A stretch of 64,000 bases of DNA from Ignavibacteriales bacterium. GTDB taxonomy: Bacteria; Bacteroidota; Ignavibacteria; Ignavibacteriales; Ignavibacteriaceae. Positions within the stretch are counted from its first letter, which is position 1; each line of letters starts with the position of its first letter. Location: assembly GCA_015709675.1 (NCBI GenBank), contig CP054182.1:2645448-2709447 (forward strand). Reading direction: 5' to 3'. Below the pieces are notes generated by a model, which was not told the origin of the DNA, made no database searches, and saw only the letters and a program-made list of their open reading frames with translations. Below, in pieces: positions 35,654-44,785 of the stretch. A program made the translations under genes and the position numbers.

Positions 35654-36010
35654 ATGATTGAATCCATTATTAGAGAAAAATCGTTTAATTTTGCGGTAAG
35701 AATAATAAAATTATCTCAGTACTTACAAAAACAAGGCGAGTTTATTCTTGCTCGTCAATTGCTGCGATCTGGTACTTCGATTGGTGCAAATGTCCGGGAA
35801 GCGAAACACGCTGAGTCAAGAGCTGACTTTATTCACAAAATGAACATAGCTTTAAAAGAGTCAGAGGAAACCGGATATTGGCTTGATTTATTATTAGCTG
35901 GTGGGATTTTAAAAACTGAAGAACATCAATCAATAAAGCAAGACGCAGATGAGTTGACTAAAATATTGCATTCCATTGTGAAAACATCAAAAAAGAAGAA
36001 ATTTGAATAA
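35654..36010 (+). CDS. Four-helix-bundle protein, S23 / 23S rRNA intervening-sequence family
   Basis: A 118-residue helical protein with the family signatures FNFAVRIIKL, ARQLLRSGTSIGANVREA and DFIHKMNIALKESEETGYWL. The family was first seen inside 23S rRNA intervening sequences and also includes the Avd protein of diversity-generating retroelements; the molecular role is unknown. Here it stands outside rRNA, flanked by inverted AATTGAGA-type repeats, between an Rhs remnant and the HIT gene. No reverse transcriptase is nearby. Confidence 0.88.
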   Translation: MIESIIREKSFNFAVRIIKLSQYLQKQGEFILARQLLRSGTSIGANVREAKHAESRADFIHKMNIALKESEETGYWLDLLLAGGILKTEEHQSIKQDADELTKILHSIVKTSKKKKFE

Positions 36011-36014
36011 TAAA

Positions 36015-36044
36015 TTCTCAACTTTCAATTTTCAACTCTCAACT
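36015..36044 (+). repeat. Right flanking repeat of the S23 gene
   Basis: TTCTCAACTTTCAATT plus TTCAACTCTCAACTA, the approximate reverse complement of the left repeat and the same family as 32456-32487. It ends 7 bases before the HIT gene stop codon. Confidence 0.75.
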
Positions 36045-36051
36045 AATTCCC

Positions 36052-36399
36052 TCATCCCGGGGGCCAGTTCATTTTTCTGCCGCCAAGCAGGTGCAGGTGA
36101 AGGTGATATACTTCCTGTCCGCCGTTTTTGTCGCAGTTTATTACTAATCTGAATCCGTCTTCTTTTATGCCTTCCTGTTCTGCAATGGTGTTTGCTGCAG
36201 CAATAAGCTCACCCAGCAATGTGGTGTGGTCAGGCAGCCGGATTTCGCGTATGGTGGGTATTTCTAATTTAGGAATTATCAGTATATGTACCGGTGCCTG
36301 CGGGTTGATATCCCTGAAGGCAAGTACCGAATCTGTTTCATAAACGATATTTGCCGGGATTTCTTTTCTGATAATTTTTGAAAAAATTGTTTCTGCCAT
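36052..36399 (-). CDS. HIT-family nucleotide-binding hydrolase (HINT-like)
   Basis: A 115-residue protein of the histidine-triad family: FSKIIRKEIPANIVYE at the start and HLHLHLLGGR at the active site, with the catalytic middle His. HINT proteins cleave nucleoside phosphoramidates and AMP-lysine. It is the last gene of the leftward operon, 4 bases after the response regulator. The S23 right repeat lies immediately beyond its stop. Confidence 0.93.
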   Translation of the reverse strand: MAETIFSKIIRKEIPANIVYETDSVLAFRDINPQAPVHILIIPKLEIPTIREIRLPDHTTLLGELIAAANTIAEQEGIKEDGFRLVINCDKNGGQEVYHLHLHLLGGRKMNWPPG

Positions 36400-36403
36400 A
36401 GCA

Positions 36404-37759
36404 CTATTCTCCTTTTTCTATGCCATATTTTTTCATTTTGTTGTAGAGGTGGCTCCGCTGAATCTCAAGCAGCTCTGCTGTTTTTGAAACATTCCATCCG
36501 TTTGCCTCAAGCTGCTTCAGGATAAATGCTTTTTCGGCTTTTTCCTTAAAATCCTGGAACGAGTTGCTCTGGTCAATTAAATCATTGATGGACTGTTTTT
36601 CATAAGGGAGCAGACTTTCCAGGTCACTTTTCTGAATCACCGGTTTGTCAATAATGATGATGATCCGCTCAACAATGTTTCTCAATTCACGGATGTTTCC
36701 TTTCCAGGGGAGCTGCTTCATCAGCTCGATGGCATCGTTTGAAAAATGTTTGGTTTTCTTTTTATACTTTTCTGAAATTCTTTCCGTGAAAGCTTTTACC
36801 AGAATGGGTATATCCTCAGTCCTTTCCCTGAGCGGGGGGATTACGATGGGGATTACATTCAGCCGGTGGAATAAATCTTCCCTGAAGTTGCCTTTTTCAA
36901 TTTCTTCTTTCAGATTTTTATTCGTTGCGCTTATGATCCTCACATCAACTTCGGTTTTTTTATTTCCCCCTACTTTTTCAACTTTTCCTTCTTCTATGAT
37001 GCGTAAAACCTTTGCCTGTGCCTGAAGTGACATATCTCCAATTTCATCAAGGAATAGCGTGCCTTTATGGGCAAGTTCAAATTTACCGGTTTTATTTTGT
37101 ATTGCACCGGTGAAGGCGCCTTTTTCGTGCCCAAAAAGTTCTGACTCAATCAGCTCATTTGGTATGGCTGCACAATTAATGTCAACATAGGGGGAGTTTT
37201 TCCTCTGGCTCATTTCATGAATTGCCTTGGCAACCAGCTCCTTGCCGGTACCATTTTCGCCGGTAATAAATACTCGCACATCGGTTTCGGCAACTTTGGC
37301 TATAAGGTCTAATACCTTTTTTATGGCAGAGCTTTCCCCCAGGATTTTTGTGTCAGAAAGAGATTCAATCCTAAGACGTTCATTTTCCCGCGCCAGATTA
37401 ATCTGAGAAAGAGCATTGCGGACCGTTATAAGAAGTTTGTCGCGGTCAATCGGTTTTTCGAGGAAGTCAAAAGCCCCAAGCCGGGTTGCCTGCACTGCAT
37501 TCTGAATATTTCCGTATGCTGAGATCATTACCACCGGCAGGGCAGGGTGAACTGCTTTAATCTGCTGCAGGATTTCAAATCCGTTTGAGTTGCCCATCTG
37601 GATATCCAGCAGCACCATATCGTAAGCTTCTTCACTCAGAACTGAAGGCGCCAGATTGCCGTCATTGATATATCCGGCGGTGTAATCTTCAAATTCAAGA
37701 ATCAGCTTTATGCTTTCGCAGATTTCTTTTTCGTCGTCAACTATCAGGATTCGGTTCAT
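36404..37759 (-). CDS. Sigma-54-dependent response regulator (NtrC family)
   Basis: A 451-residue regulator with three domains. The receiver (about 1-120) has the phospho-acceptor D52 and acidic pair D8/D9. The AAA+ domain has Walker A GENGTGKE, the sigma-54 contact loop GAFTGA and Walker [10 protein letters not shown] Fis-type helix-turn-helix lies at the C-terminus ([19 protein letters not shown]). It activates sigma-54 promoters on phosphorylation. No histidine kinase gene is near. It overlaps the exported-protein gene by 4 bases. Confidence 0.94.
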   Translation of the reverse strand: MNRILIVDDEKEICESIKLILEFEDYTAGYINDGNLAPSVLSEEAYDMVLLDIQMGNSNGFEILQQIKAVHPALPVVMISAYGNIQNAVQATRLGAFDFLEKPIDRDKLLITVRNALSQINLARENERLRIESLSDTKILGESSAIKKVLDLIAKVAETDVRVFITGENGTGKELVAKAIHEMSQRKNSPYVDINCAAIPNELIESELFGHEKGAFTGAIQNKTGKFELAHKGTLFLDEIGDMSLQAQAKVLRIIEEGKVEKVGGNKKTEVDVRIISATNKNLKEEIEKGNFREDLFHRLNVIPIVIPPLRERTEDIPILVKAFTERISEKYKKKTKHFSNDAIELMKQLPWKGNIRELRNIVERIIIIIDKPVIQKSDLESLLPYEKQSINDLIDQSNSFQDFKEKAEKAFILKQLEANGWNVSKTAELLEIQRSHLYNKMKKYGIEKGE

Positions 37760-38409
37760 AGATAAAAAAACAGATGATAAATATTATAACCGGTTATAAA
37801 TACCGAGGGCACGGTCTTTTGTGAGAGCAGATGCCAGCCATAACGCACGCCAAGTTCGTTTATGTTTACATCACGCAAATCAATATCGGCTTCGGTATTA
37901 AAGTTTTTTTCGAATAACTCTACAAAGTTACCAAAAAAGCGTACAACGCTGTTACTTCGCATCCGGTAAGCAGCCGAAGCATTTCCAAAAAAATGGGCTA
38001 ATTTGTCAGCATCTCCAAAATGATCGGCGGGGGAGTCAAAAAGAAATCGCCGGGGGATGTTTCTGTTTTTTGCGTCATACGTGGTCAGATCAGCAGCAGG
38101 AAGCGGATAACGGAGGGTACCCAGCCCGAAGGGAAGCTCCATGGGAACCTCCCGGTAGGGTATAAGTGTAAAACAGAGAACCAGGAGCGCTTCAGCGGCG
38201 TCATCAGGATACATAGTATCCGCTTTTATAAAGAGGGAGTCAATAAGTTCAAGTTCGGTCAGGCCCGGGTTACTCACCGTGTCAACTCCTGCCAGATATT
38301 CTGAAAGCCGGTCTATGCTAAGACCAAGCTGGCTTCTGTTTTGCGGTTCTGCCGTGTCCTGTAAAAGCAGGAGAAGCTGGCAGAAAATAAAAAAGGTGAG
38401 TGACCTTAT
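37756..38409 (-). CDS. Hypothetical exported protein, likely non-canonical (AUA) start
   Basis: The frame runs open from just after the carboxylase stop and gives about 217 residues. A GTG at 38277 is the first ordinary start, but it would discard an obvious signal peptide (FFIFCQLLLLLQDTA) encoded in frame upstream. No ATG, GTG or TTG precedes that peptide. ATA at 38409 overlaps the upstream TAA (ATAA) and has GGAG 10 bases before it; ATT at 38388 is another option. The mature protein is unrecognised; it contains DKLAHFFGNASAAY and ends in an aromatic-rich tail. It is coupled to the regulator gene by a 4-base overlap. Confidence 0.6.
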   Translation of the reverse strand: MRSLTFFIFCQLLLLLQDTAEPQNRSQLGLSIDRLSEYLAGVDTVSNPGLTELELIDSLFIKADTMYPDDAAEALLVLCFTLIPYREVPMELPFGLGTLRYPLPAADLTTYDAKNRNIPRRFLFDSPADHFGDADKLAHFFGNASAAYRMRSNSVVRFFGNFVELFEKNFNTEADIDLRDVNINELGVRYGWHLLSQKTVPSVFITGYNIYHLFFYL

Positions 38410-40067
38410 GTTTGAATCACTCCGGTCCTGAAGGAATCAAACTCCGGATTATTATCCGCTATCTGAATACACCTGCTGACAAATTCACGGGTCTGAGCCG
38501 GGTCAATAATCTCATCAATCCACAATCTTGCCGCTGCGTAAAGAGGAGTGCTGTGCTTCTCATAAAGATGCAGTATTTCCGTTTTAAGCTTGTTTTTGTC
38601 TTCATCAGAGAGCACTTTACCGGTTTTTTCAAGCTGTTTCACTTTAATATCCGTCAGCACAGATGATGCCTGGTTGCCTCCCATAACGGAGATCTTAGCC
38701 GAAGGGTATGCTGCAATAAAACGCGGGTCATAAGCTTTGCCGCACATTGCATAGTTGCCAGCACCAAAGCTGTTTCCGGTGATGATGGTGATTTTTGGTA
38801 CAACTGAGTTTGCAACTGCATTCACCATTTTAGCGCCATCCTTGATAATGCCGCCGTGCTCCGCCCGTTTGCCCACCATAAATCCGGTAACATCCTGAAG
38901 AAAAAGCAGCGGAATTTTTTTCTGATTGCAATTCAGAATGAATCGTGTTGCTTTATCCGCGCTGTCAGAATAGATAACGCCCCCCACCTGCATCTCGCCG
39001 GCAGCGCTTTTAATAACCTCTCTCTGGTTTGCCACAATGCCCACCGACCAACCCTCAATGCGGGCGTAAGCAGTTATTAAACTTTTTCCGTATCCGGCTT
39101 TGTATTCATCTATTTCAGAATTATCGGTAATGCGCGCAATCAGTTCGTAGGTGTCGTATGGCTTTATAATTTCATCAGGAAGAACGCCATAAATCTCTTT
39201 ATTGCTGAACTTAGGGGGTTTCGGCTGAATACGGTTGAAACCGGCTTTGTCTCCTGTTTTAATTTTTGAGATAAGATTTCTTAAGAGCTGCAAACACTCA
39301 GCATCATTCTCTGCGATATAATCAGTCACGCCTGATATATTGGACTGCACCTGTGCTCCTCCCAAAGACTCATTATCAATCACTTCACCGATTGCGGCTT
39401 TCACCAGATGCGACCCGGCAAGAAAAACTGAGCCCTGGTTTCTCACGATAATCGTTTCATCACTCATGATAGGGAGATATGCTCCGCCGGCAACACATGC
39501 TCCCATAATTGCGGCCAATTGCGGAATACCCTTTGCTGAAAGCCGTGCGTTATTGCGGAAGATTCTGCCGAAGTGTTCTTTATCAGGAAAAATTTCTTCC
39601 TGCAAAGGGAGAAACACTCCCGCACTGTCAACCAGATATATGATAGGTATGTTATTCTCTAAGGCAATCTCCTGAGCGCGGAGATTCTTTTTGCAGGTAA
39701 TGGGGAACCAGGCACCAGCTTTCACGGAAGCATCATTTGAAACGATGACGCACTCCTGGTTATAAATTTTGCCAATGCCGAAGATGGTACCGGAAGAAGG
39801 GGCTCCGCCATACTCCATATACATATCGTATGCGGCAAAAGTATTCAGTTCAAAGAATTGGGTTCCGGGATCAAGCAGACCGGCAATTCTTTCACGTGCG
39901 GTTAGCCGGCCTTTTGCACGGTGTTTTTCGAGTGCATCCTTGCCTCCGCCGAGTTTAACCTTTTCACGCTCCGCTTCAATTTTACGGAGTTTCTCCTTAT
40001 TTGCATCCTCACGGATGTGAAAATCAGGAAGCTGTTCAGCCGGTTTTCCAATTAATCCCATAAGCAT
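38406..40067 (-). CDS. Acyl-CoA carboxylase, carboxyltransferase (beta) subunit, methylcrotonyl-CoA type
   Basis: Biotin-dependent carboxyltransferase of about 553 residues. EKHRAKGRLTARERI, the N-terminal crotonase-fold block IFPDKEHFGRIFRNNARL with ACVAGGAYLPIMSDE, and GSHLVKAAIGE match methylcrotonyl-CoA carboxylase beta more closely than propionyl-CoA carboxylase. The GTG at 40070, ATG at 40067 and ATG at 40061 are all possible starts; the last has the best spacing to CAGGAG. No biotin carboxylase/BCCP gene is in the window. It is coupled to the acyl-CoA dehydrogenase gene. Confidence 0.88.
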   Translation of the reverse strand: MLMGLIGKPAEQLPDFHIREDANKEKLRKIEAEREKVKLGGGKDALEKHRAKGRLTARERIAGLLDPGTQFFELNTFAAYDMYMEYGGAPSSGTIFGIGKIYNQECVIVSNDASVKAGAWFPITCKKNLRAQEIALENNIPIIYLVDSAGVFLPLQEEIFPDKEHFGRIFRNNARLSAKGIPQLAAIMGACVAGGAYLPIMSDETIIVRNQGSVFLAGSHLVKAAIGEVIDNESLGGAQVQSNISGVTDYIAENDAECLQLLRNLISKIKTGDKAGFNRIQPKPPKFSNKEIYGVLPDEIIKPYDTYELIARITDNSEIDEYKAGYGKSLITAYARIEGWSVGIVANQREVIKSAAGEMQVGGVIYSDSADKATRFILNCNQKKIPLLFLQDVTGFMVGKRAEHGGIIKDGAKMVNAVANSVVPKITIITGNSFGAGNYAMCGKAYDPRFIAAYPSAKISVMGGNQASSVLTDIKVKQLEKTGKVLSDEDKNKLKTEILHLYEKHSTPLYAAARLWIDEIIDPAQTREFVSRCIQIADNNPEFDSFRTGVIQT

Positions 40068-41230
40068 CACTCCTGCAGAAATTTTCTGGCTATTACTAAT
40101 CTTTGTACCTCGCTTGTGCCTTCACCAATGGTAAGCAGTTTCACATCACGGTAAAACTTTTCAACCGGGTAGTCTTTGGTAAATCCATAACCGCCGAATA
40201 TCTGCACTGCCTCAATCGCACATTTTTCCGCCGTTTCAGAGGAGAAAAGTTTTGCGATTGCTGCATCATGCATGATTGGTTTCTGGTTATCCTTAAGCCA
40301 TGCTGCTTTATAGGTAAGCAATCTGGATGCTTCAATCCCGACAGCCATATCAGCAAGTTTAAACTGAATCGCCTGAAAACTATTTATTGGCTTTCCGAAC
40401 TGCTGGCGTTCACCTGAGTATTTCACTGAATTAAGCAATGCACCTTCAGCAAGCCCGACACTAAGAGCAGCGATTGAAATTCTGCCCCCTTCAAGTATTT
40501 TCATCGTCTGTATGAAACCTTCACCTTCTGTGCCGATAAGGTTTTCTGCGGGAACTGAGCAATTATCAAAAATCAATTGTGCTGTGTCTGATGCTCTCAT
40601 TCCCAGTTTGTTTTCTTTTTTTCCTGTGCTGAATCCGGACATTCCTTTTTCAAGGATAAAAGCGGAAATTCCTTTTTTTCCTTTCGAAGCATCAGAGACT
40701 GCCATTACCACAGCAGTCTGGCCGACTGAAGCATGGGTGATAAAATTTTTGCTTCCGTTCAGTATATACTTGTCTGCTTCTTTTTTGGCAGTGGTTCTCA
40801 TTGCAGCAGCGTCACTGCCGGAGAATGATTCAGTAAGCCCCCACATCCCGATTTTTTTTCCGGTTGCAAGATCCGGCAGATATTTTTTCTTTTGTGCTTC
40901 ACTTCCGTTTACGAGTATATGATTTGTGCACAGGCCGTTATGAGCAGCAACGGAAAGGGCAAGTGAAGGGTCAACTTTCGCCAGTTCTTCAACCACAATC
41001 ACAAATTCCGTATATCCGAGTCCTGAGCCGCCATATTCCTGAGGAACAAGGATGCCCAGATATCCCATCTCGCCAAGCTCTCTCATTAAGTCGTGCTGGA
41101 ACTCCTGTTTTTCATCAAACTCCATTACAACCGGCTGCACTTTTTGTTCAGCAAAGTCACGGATATTTTCCTGAATCATTAATTGTTCCTCTGTAAAAGA
41201 CAGCAGGAAGTTTCCTGAAGAACTGCTCAT
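40067..41230 (-). CDS. Acyl-CoA dehydrogenase (short/branched-chain type)
   Basis: FAD enzyme of 387 residues that introduces the alpha-beta double bond in acyl-CoA. GLTESFSGSDAAAM and the FITHAS block bind FAD and substrate, QQFGKPINSFQAIQFKLADM and QIFGGYGFTKDYPVEKFYRD are family signatures, and IGEGTSEVQR holds the catalytic Glu. With the methylcrotonyl-type carboxylase and meaB next to it, isovaleryl- or butyryl-CoA is the likely substrate. It overlaps meaB by 4 bases. Confidence 0.9.
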   Translation of the reverse strand: MSSSSGNFLLSFTEEQLMIQENIRDFAEQKVQPVVMEFDEKQEFQHDLMRELGEMGYLGILVPQEYGGSGLGYTEFVIVVEELAKVDPSLALSVAAHNGLCTNHILVNGSEAQKKKYLPDLATGKKIGMWGLTESFSGSDAAAMRTTAKKEADKYILNGSKNFITHASVGQTAVVMAVSDASKGKKGISAFILEKGMSGFSTGKKENKLGMRASDTAQLIFDNCSVPAENLIGTEGEGFIQTMKILEGGRISIAALSVGLAEGALLNSVKYSGERQQFGKPINSFQAIQFKLADMAVGIEASRLLTYKAAWLKDNQKPIMHDAAIAKLFSSETAEKCAIEAVQIFGGYGFTKDYPVEKFYRDVKLLTIGEGTSEVQRLVIARKFLQE

Positions 41231-42204
41231 GTGTTTTCCTCTTTTGTGAAATTATCTTTGAACTCCTGCAGAAGCAACTCTGCTATATGATAAGGGGAGT
41301 CTGATTTGCTTTTTTCCGAAGCTGAAGCTGCAACGGTGTCAATGGAGTGGTTACCCCATAAGTAAGAAAGTATTCTTGTTTCTACAATGCCTTTTATCCG
41401 GTCGTTTCTGCGTTCCATCCGTTTTTTCAGGAAACTGCCTGATTCATCCAGATATTTGTGGTGTCTTGCTATTTCTTCCGCAATTTCTTTAGTGCCTTTA
41501 TTTTCAGAAGCAACTGCTTTAATGATATCAGGCATCCATGAGTGTTCGTCATGGTCTCTCAGCCCCAGTATTGTTCTGATTGCTGAAACTGCCTGCTCAG
41601 AGCCGGGGCGGTCAGATTTATTAACTATATATGAGTCAGCAATTTCCATCAGTCCGGCTTTCATTGCCTGAACTGCATCACCAGACTCCGGCACGAGCAC
41701 TACGAGCGTGGTATCTGCTGCTTTTACGATATCAAGTTCAGACTGTCCTACGCCAACCGTTTCGAACAATATATAATCATAACCTGCTGCATCAAGCACG
41801 TCTGCTGCATCAATTGCTTTTTTACTTAAGCCGCCTAAGCTCCCTCTGGTTGCCATACTCCGTATGAAGATGCCGTCAAGATTACCTGTTTCAGCCATAC
41901 GGACACGGTCACCAAGCAGCGCACCGCCTGAGAAGGGGGAAGTAGGATCAACAGCAATAATACCGACTTTTTTACCCTGACTAAGATAAAACTTTGCAAG
42001 CTGATTGGTCAGAGTGCTTTTACCTGCGCCGGGAGGTCCGGTAATTCCGATTCGGTATGCACTGCCGGTGTGTTTATATAACATGGCAATAAGTTCTTCT
42101 GAAAGGGGAGACTCTGATTCAATCAGGGAAATAACCCGCGCGACAGCCCGTTTTTCATTACGGATAACCCGTTCAAATAACGTTTCGGTATGATTCTGAC
42201 TCAT
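41227..42204 (-). CDS. meaB: MeaB/ArgK GTPase, methylmalonyl-CoA mutase chaperone
   Basis: G3E-family P-loop GTPase of 325 residues that loads and protects the B12 cofactor of methylmalonyl-CoA mutase. Walker A is GPPGAGKST, DPTSPFSGGALLGDRVRM is the family signature, ETVGVGQSE is switch II, and NKSD is the base-recognition motif. The mutase genes are not in the window. Its linkage to acyl-CoA oxidation and carboxylation genes fits a branched-chain amino acid/propionate degradation operon. Confidence 0.93.
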   Translation of the reverse strand: MSQNHTETLFERVIRNEKRAVARVISLIESESPLSEELIAMLYKHTGSAYRIGITGPPGAGKSTLTNQLAKFYLSQGKKVGIIAVDPTSPFSGGALLGDRVRMAETGNLDGIFIRSMATRGSLGGLSKKAIDAADVLDAAGYDYILFETVGVGQSELDIVKAADTTLVVLVPESGDAVQAMKAGLMEIADSYIVNKSDRPGSEQAVSAIRTILGLRDHDEHSWMPDIIKAVASENKGTKEIAEEIARHHKYLDESGSFLKKRMERRNDRIKGIVETRILSYLWGNHSIDTVAASASEKSKSDSPYHIAELLLQEFKDNFTKEENT

Positions 42205-42782
42205 AGATACAAATTGTTCGTTTTTATATATTCCTCAACCGCAGGGGGGATGAGAAATGAAACAGGCAGGTGGTTCTGAATTCTCTCTCTGATAAACGTG
42301 CTGCTTATTTCAATAAAGGGGGTATTAATCTGAATTACCTTTCCGGTTGAGTGATATTCAGAGTATTCCGTATCAATAAAACTTCTTTTGAGTACCACCA
42401 CATCGCAGGTATTTAATATACCTTCCGGATCCTTAAATGAATGAAAACCGGCAAAAGTATCCTGACCGAGAATTAATTCGATATTGCCGTATTCTTCCCT
42501 GAAGTATTTAACGGTATCAATGGTGTAGGATACACCTCCGCGGGAAACTTCATAATCTGACACGGAAAAAAGCGGGAAATCCTTTACCGCCAGTTTTGTC
42601 ATATTCATTCTGTGTTCAGTTGAAGGAACATCCACTCCGACCTTAAAAGGGGAGATACTGTTCGGCACGAATACAACTCTTTCATATTTACGCGCTTCCG
42701 CTGCAAACATGAGTGGAATAAGATGACCGTAATGAATGGGATTAAAGGTGCCTCCAAAAATCCCGGTTTTTTTTCGTTTCAA
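42201..42782 (-). CDS. nadD: Nicotinate-nucleotide adenylyltransferase
   Basis: NAD biosynthesis enzyme of 193 residues that adenylates nicotinate mononucleotide. The nucleotidyltransferase motif GGTFNPIHYGHL and the C-terminal ISSTFIRERI are diagnostic. It is the first gene of the leftward seven-gene operon, overlapping meaB by 4 bases. A 131-base AT-rich gap separates it from prsW upstream. Confidence 0.95.
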   Translation of the reverse strand: MKRKKTGIFGGTFNPIHYGHLIPLMFAAEARKYERVVFVPNSISPFKVGVDVPSTEHRMNMTKLAVKDFPLFSVSDYEVSRGGVSYTIDTVKYFREEYGNIELILGQDTFAGFHSFKDPEGILNTCDVVVLKRSFIDTEYSEYHSTGKVIQINTPFIEISSTFIRERIQNHLPVSFLIPPAVEEYIKTNNLYL

Positions 42783-42913
42783 ACCAGTTTTGCCGGAAAA
42801 ATATTAATCAGAAAATTTTACTTAGGAATTCAACTTTTAAGAAATTGATTATTAAAGAATTGAATATTGTTCAAAATTAAAACTATTTATTTTTGAAATA
42901 TACAACATGTGAA

Positions 42914-43924
42914 TCATAGTGCCGATTTTTCTTCCTTCAGCCCGGCGCTCTCCTCAGGAGGGAAAGTTTCTAAAAACCACTTCCTCAGATCTCCTATTTC
43001 AGCCAGTTGTTGTTCGGCTGCTTTACCCTGTGAAAATTTTATCTGCTCTTTCCTGAACGCAAGCTTTACGCCATTCTGTTTCAGGCCTTTGGCAGTCTCC
43101 GCATCAAGGGAAAAATACGAAGCCGGTTTTTCCAGCAGGACTACGGGGAGTAAAAAGGCAGGGAAGTACCCAAGTGCTGATTCTTCCTGAAGCTCACGGT
43201 TGATCAGCTTATACTCCTGATTAATTGAGTACCGGAATAGCGCCCTGAACAGGTATACTGACCCGATCATGAAAAGTGGTCCAAGCCATACGGATTCTTC
43301 CACAACCACCGCTGAGTTCCAGGTAAAATGAATAAGGATAGCAAGAAGATACCCGGTCATGGCCAGAGTGTATTTAAGCGAACTGCCCTTAAATTTTGAT
43401 ATTCCCAGGAATGCACCAAAAACCGCTGTGCTGATAAAATGCATTACGCACGAAAAAAGGGTACGGGTAATAACCAGGAAGACCCATTCCGCACCGCTTG
43501 AGGCCCCTAAAAAATAGAGGAAATTTTCTGTCATCCCGAATCCCAGACCTATGGCACCCCCATAAACCAGTCCGTCGGTCATATTATCAAAATCACGTTT
43601 ACCAATAGTCGAAAAGAGAAAAACTCCTTTCATGAATTCTTCCACTACCGGAGCCACAAAAACGGTATCAGCCAGATCGGAAACCGCTTCACTGGCTATA
43701 AAACCGGAGAGAAAAGAACTGACCAGCGCACTGCCAATGAGGGTGAAAAATACCGCTCCGAGAGAACCCCAGGCAAAATTCTTCAGGTAGAGCCGGACAG
43801 GTTCTTTATCGTATTTGTCGGCTTTTCTTAACCAGATCAGGTAGAGCGAAACGGGTATAACCGCCGCAAGTAATGAAATAATAACCATTAAGTAATATAA
43901 TGCCCCCGGCTTTCCGCAGGACAA
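42914..43924 (-). CDS. PrsW-family intramembrane metalloprotease
   Basis: A 336-residue membrane protein with about eight helices and the family motif VVEEFMKG (EExxK), plus later conserved His residues (VMHFISTAVFGAF and ILIHFTW). PrsW proteases cleave anti-sigma factors in some bacteria. The C-terminal 80 residues are soluble and unusual. It is transcribed divergently from yceD across a 122-base gap. The substrate is unknown; no anti-sigma gene is adjacent. Confidence 0.88.
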   Translation of the reverse strand: MSCGKPGALYYLMVIISLLAAVIPVSLYLIWLRKADKYDKEPVRLYLKNFAWGSLGAVFFTLIGSALVSSFLSGFIASEAVSDLADTVFVAPVVEEFMKGVFLFSTIGKRDFDNMTDGLVYGGAIGLGFGMTENFLYFLGASSGAEWVFLVITRTLFSCVMHFISTAVFGAFLGISKFKGSSLKYTLAMTGYLLAILIHFTWNSAVVVEESVWLGPLFMIGSVYLFRALFRYSINQEYKLINRELQEESALGYFPAFLLPVVLLEKPASYFSLDAETAKGLKQNGVKLAFRKEQIKFSQGKAAEQQLAEIGDLRKWFLETFPPEESAGLKEEKSAL

Positions 43925-44046
43925 TCAGGGGAGGCCGGCAGGGTAATTTTAATAATGTTCTATAAAATTATGATGATTTTTCGTAAATTTAGCGTTTGCT
44001 TAGCAGAAATTGTAGAAAATTGCAGTTTCGACGTATGAGTTAACTG

Positions 44047-44574
44047 ATGCAGGATTTGGCAATGAGTATGATTATAAAACTGAATACCTTATCTGCCGGT
44101 AAAAATCAGCTTGAATTTCCGTTCAAATTATCAGAGGCCGGACTTCAGGAGCCGTTCACCGGAGAAGGTTTTGCAAAGTTTACGTTTGAGAAGACTCACC
44201 ACCAGCTTTTAATGCATTGTGAACTCACTACTGAAATTCAGACAGTCTGTGACCGGTGTAGTTCACCGATTCAGAGGAAACTTCAGAACAATTTTGATTT
44301 TGTCTATCTGTTTGAGGTTCCTGAGGAGGAAGATGACAGTTTTAACGTCCGTTACCTCGCTCCTGAAACTGACCGGGTTGATATAACTCAGGAAATATTT
44401 GATTATGCAAATCTCAGCATTCCGCTGAAGATTTTATGTGATGAAGAATGCAAAGGGCTCTGCCCGCACTGCGGATGCAACCTGAACGAAACATCATGTT
44501 CCTGTGCTGATTCCCAGAAGGGAACGCTTTATGATAAGCTGCAGGATATTAAGAAGAAATTAGAAAACAAATAA
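44047..44574 (+). CDS. YceD/DUF177 family protein
   Basis: A 175-residue protein of the DUF177 family (YceD), linked to large-subunit rRNA accumulation and almost always placed before rpmF, as here. A CDRCSSP pair in the middle and the C-terminal CDEECKGLCPHCGCN with CSC form a likely zinc site. The ATG at 44047 or the internal ATGs at 44062 and 44068 are all possible starts; MSMIIKL reads like a family N-terminus. Confidence 0.88.
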   Translation: MQDLAMSMIIKLNTLSAGKNQLEFPFKLSEAGLQEPFTGEGFAKFTFEKTHHQLLMHCELTTEIQTVCDRCSSPIQRKLQNNFDFVYLFEVPEEEDDSFNVRYLAPETDRVDITQEIFDYANLSIPLKILCDEECKGLCPHCGCNLNETSCSCADSQKGTLYDKLQDIKKKLENK

Positions 44575-44591
44575 TAAATAAAGGTTAGATC

Positions 44592-44771
44592 ATGCCAAAT
44601 CCAAAACGTAAAATGTCGAAGACCAGACGCGATAAAAGGCGTACACATTATAAAGCTACCGCTTCAACTCTGGGTAAATGCAGCAATTGTAACGAACTGA
44701 AACTTGCCCATCATGCATGCCCCTCATGCGGCTATTATGACGGAAAATCAGTACTTCTTCCCGGTAAATAA
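44592..44771 (+). CDS. rpmF: Ribosomal protein L32
   Basis: A 59-residue ribosomal protein beginning MPNPKRKMSKTRRDKRRTH. It carries the zinc-ribbon pairs CSNC and CPSC, and ends PGK. It lies 17 bases after yceD and 14 before plsX, the standard yceD-rpmF-plsX order. L32 of this type keeps all four zinc cysteines. Confidence 0.97.
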   Translation: MPNPKRKMSKTRRDKRRTHYKATASTLGKCSNCNELKLAHHACPSCGYYDGKSVLLPGK

Positions 44772-44785
44772 TTAAGAAAGCTCAA

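Noticed and set aside
35594-36044. Diversity-generating retroelement (S23 protein read as Avd)
   Set aside because: No reverse transcriptase and no template/variable repeat pair with adenine-specific differences is present. The Rhs core copies differ mainly at ordinary third-codon positions.
35601-36044. CRISPR-like array from the short AATTGAGA repeats
   Set aside because: Units are direct tandem copies without spacers and no cas genes are present.
42820-42880. Terminator or operator from the ATTCAA/TTGAAT dyad before nadD
   Set aside because: The arms are six bases, AT-only in effect, in a very AT-rich gap; it is not distinguishable from chance.
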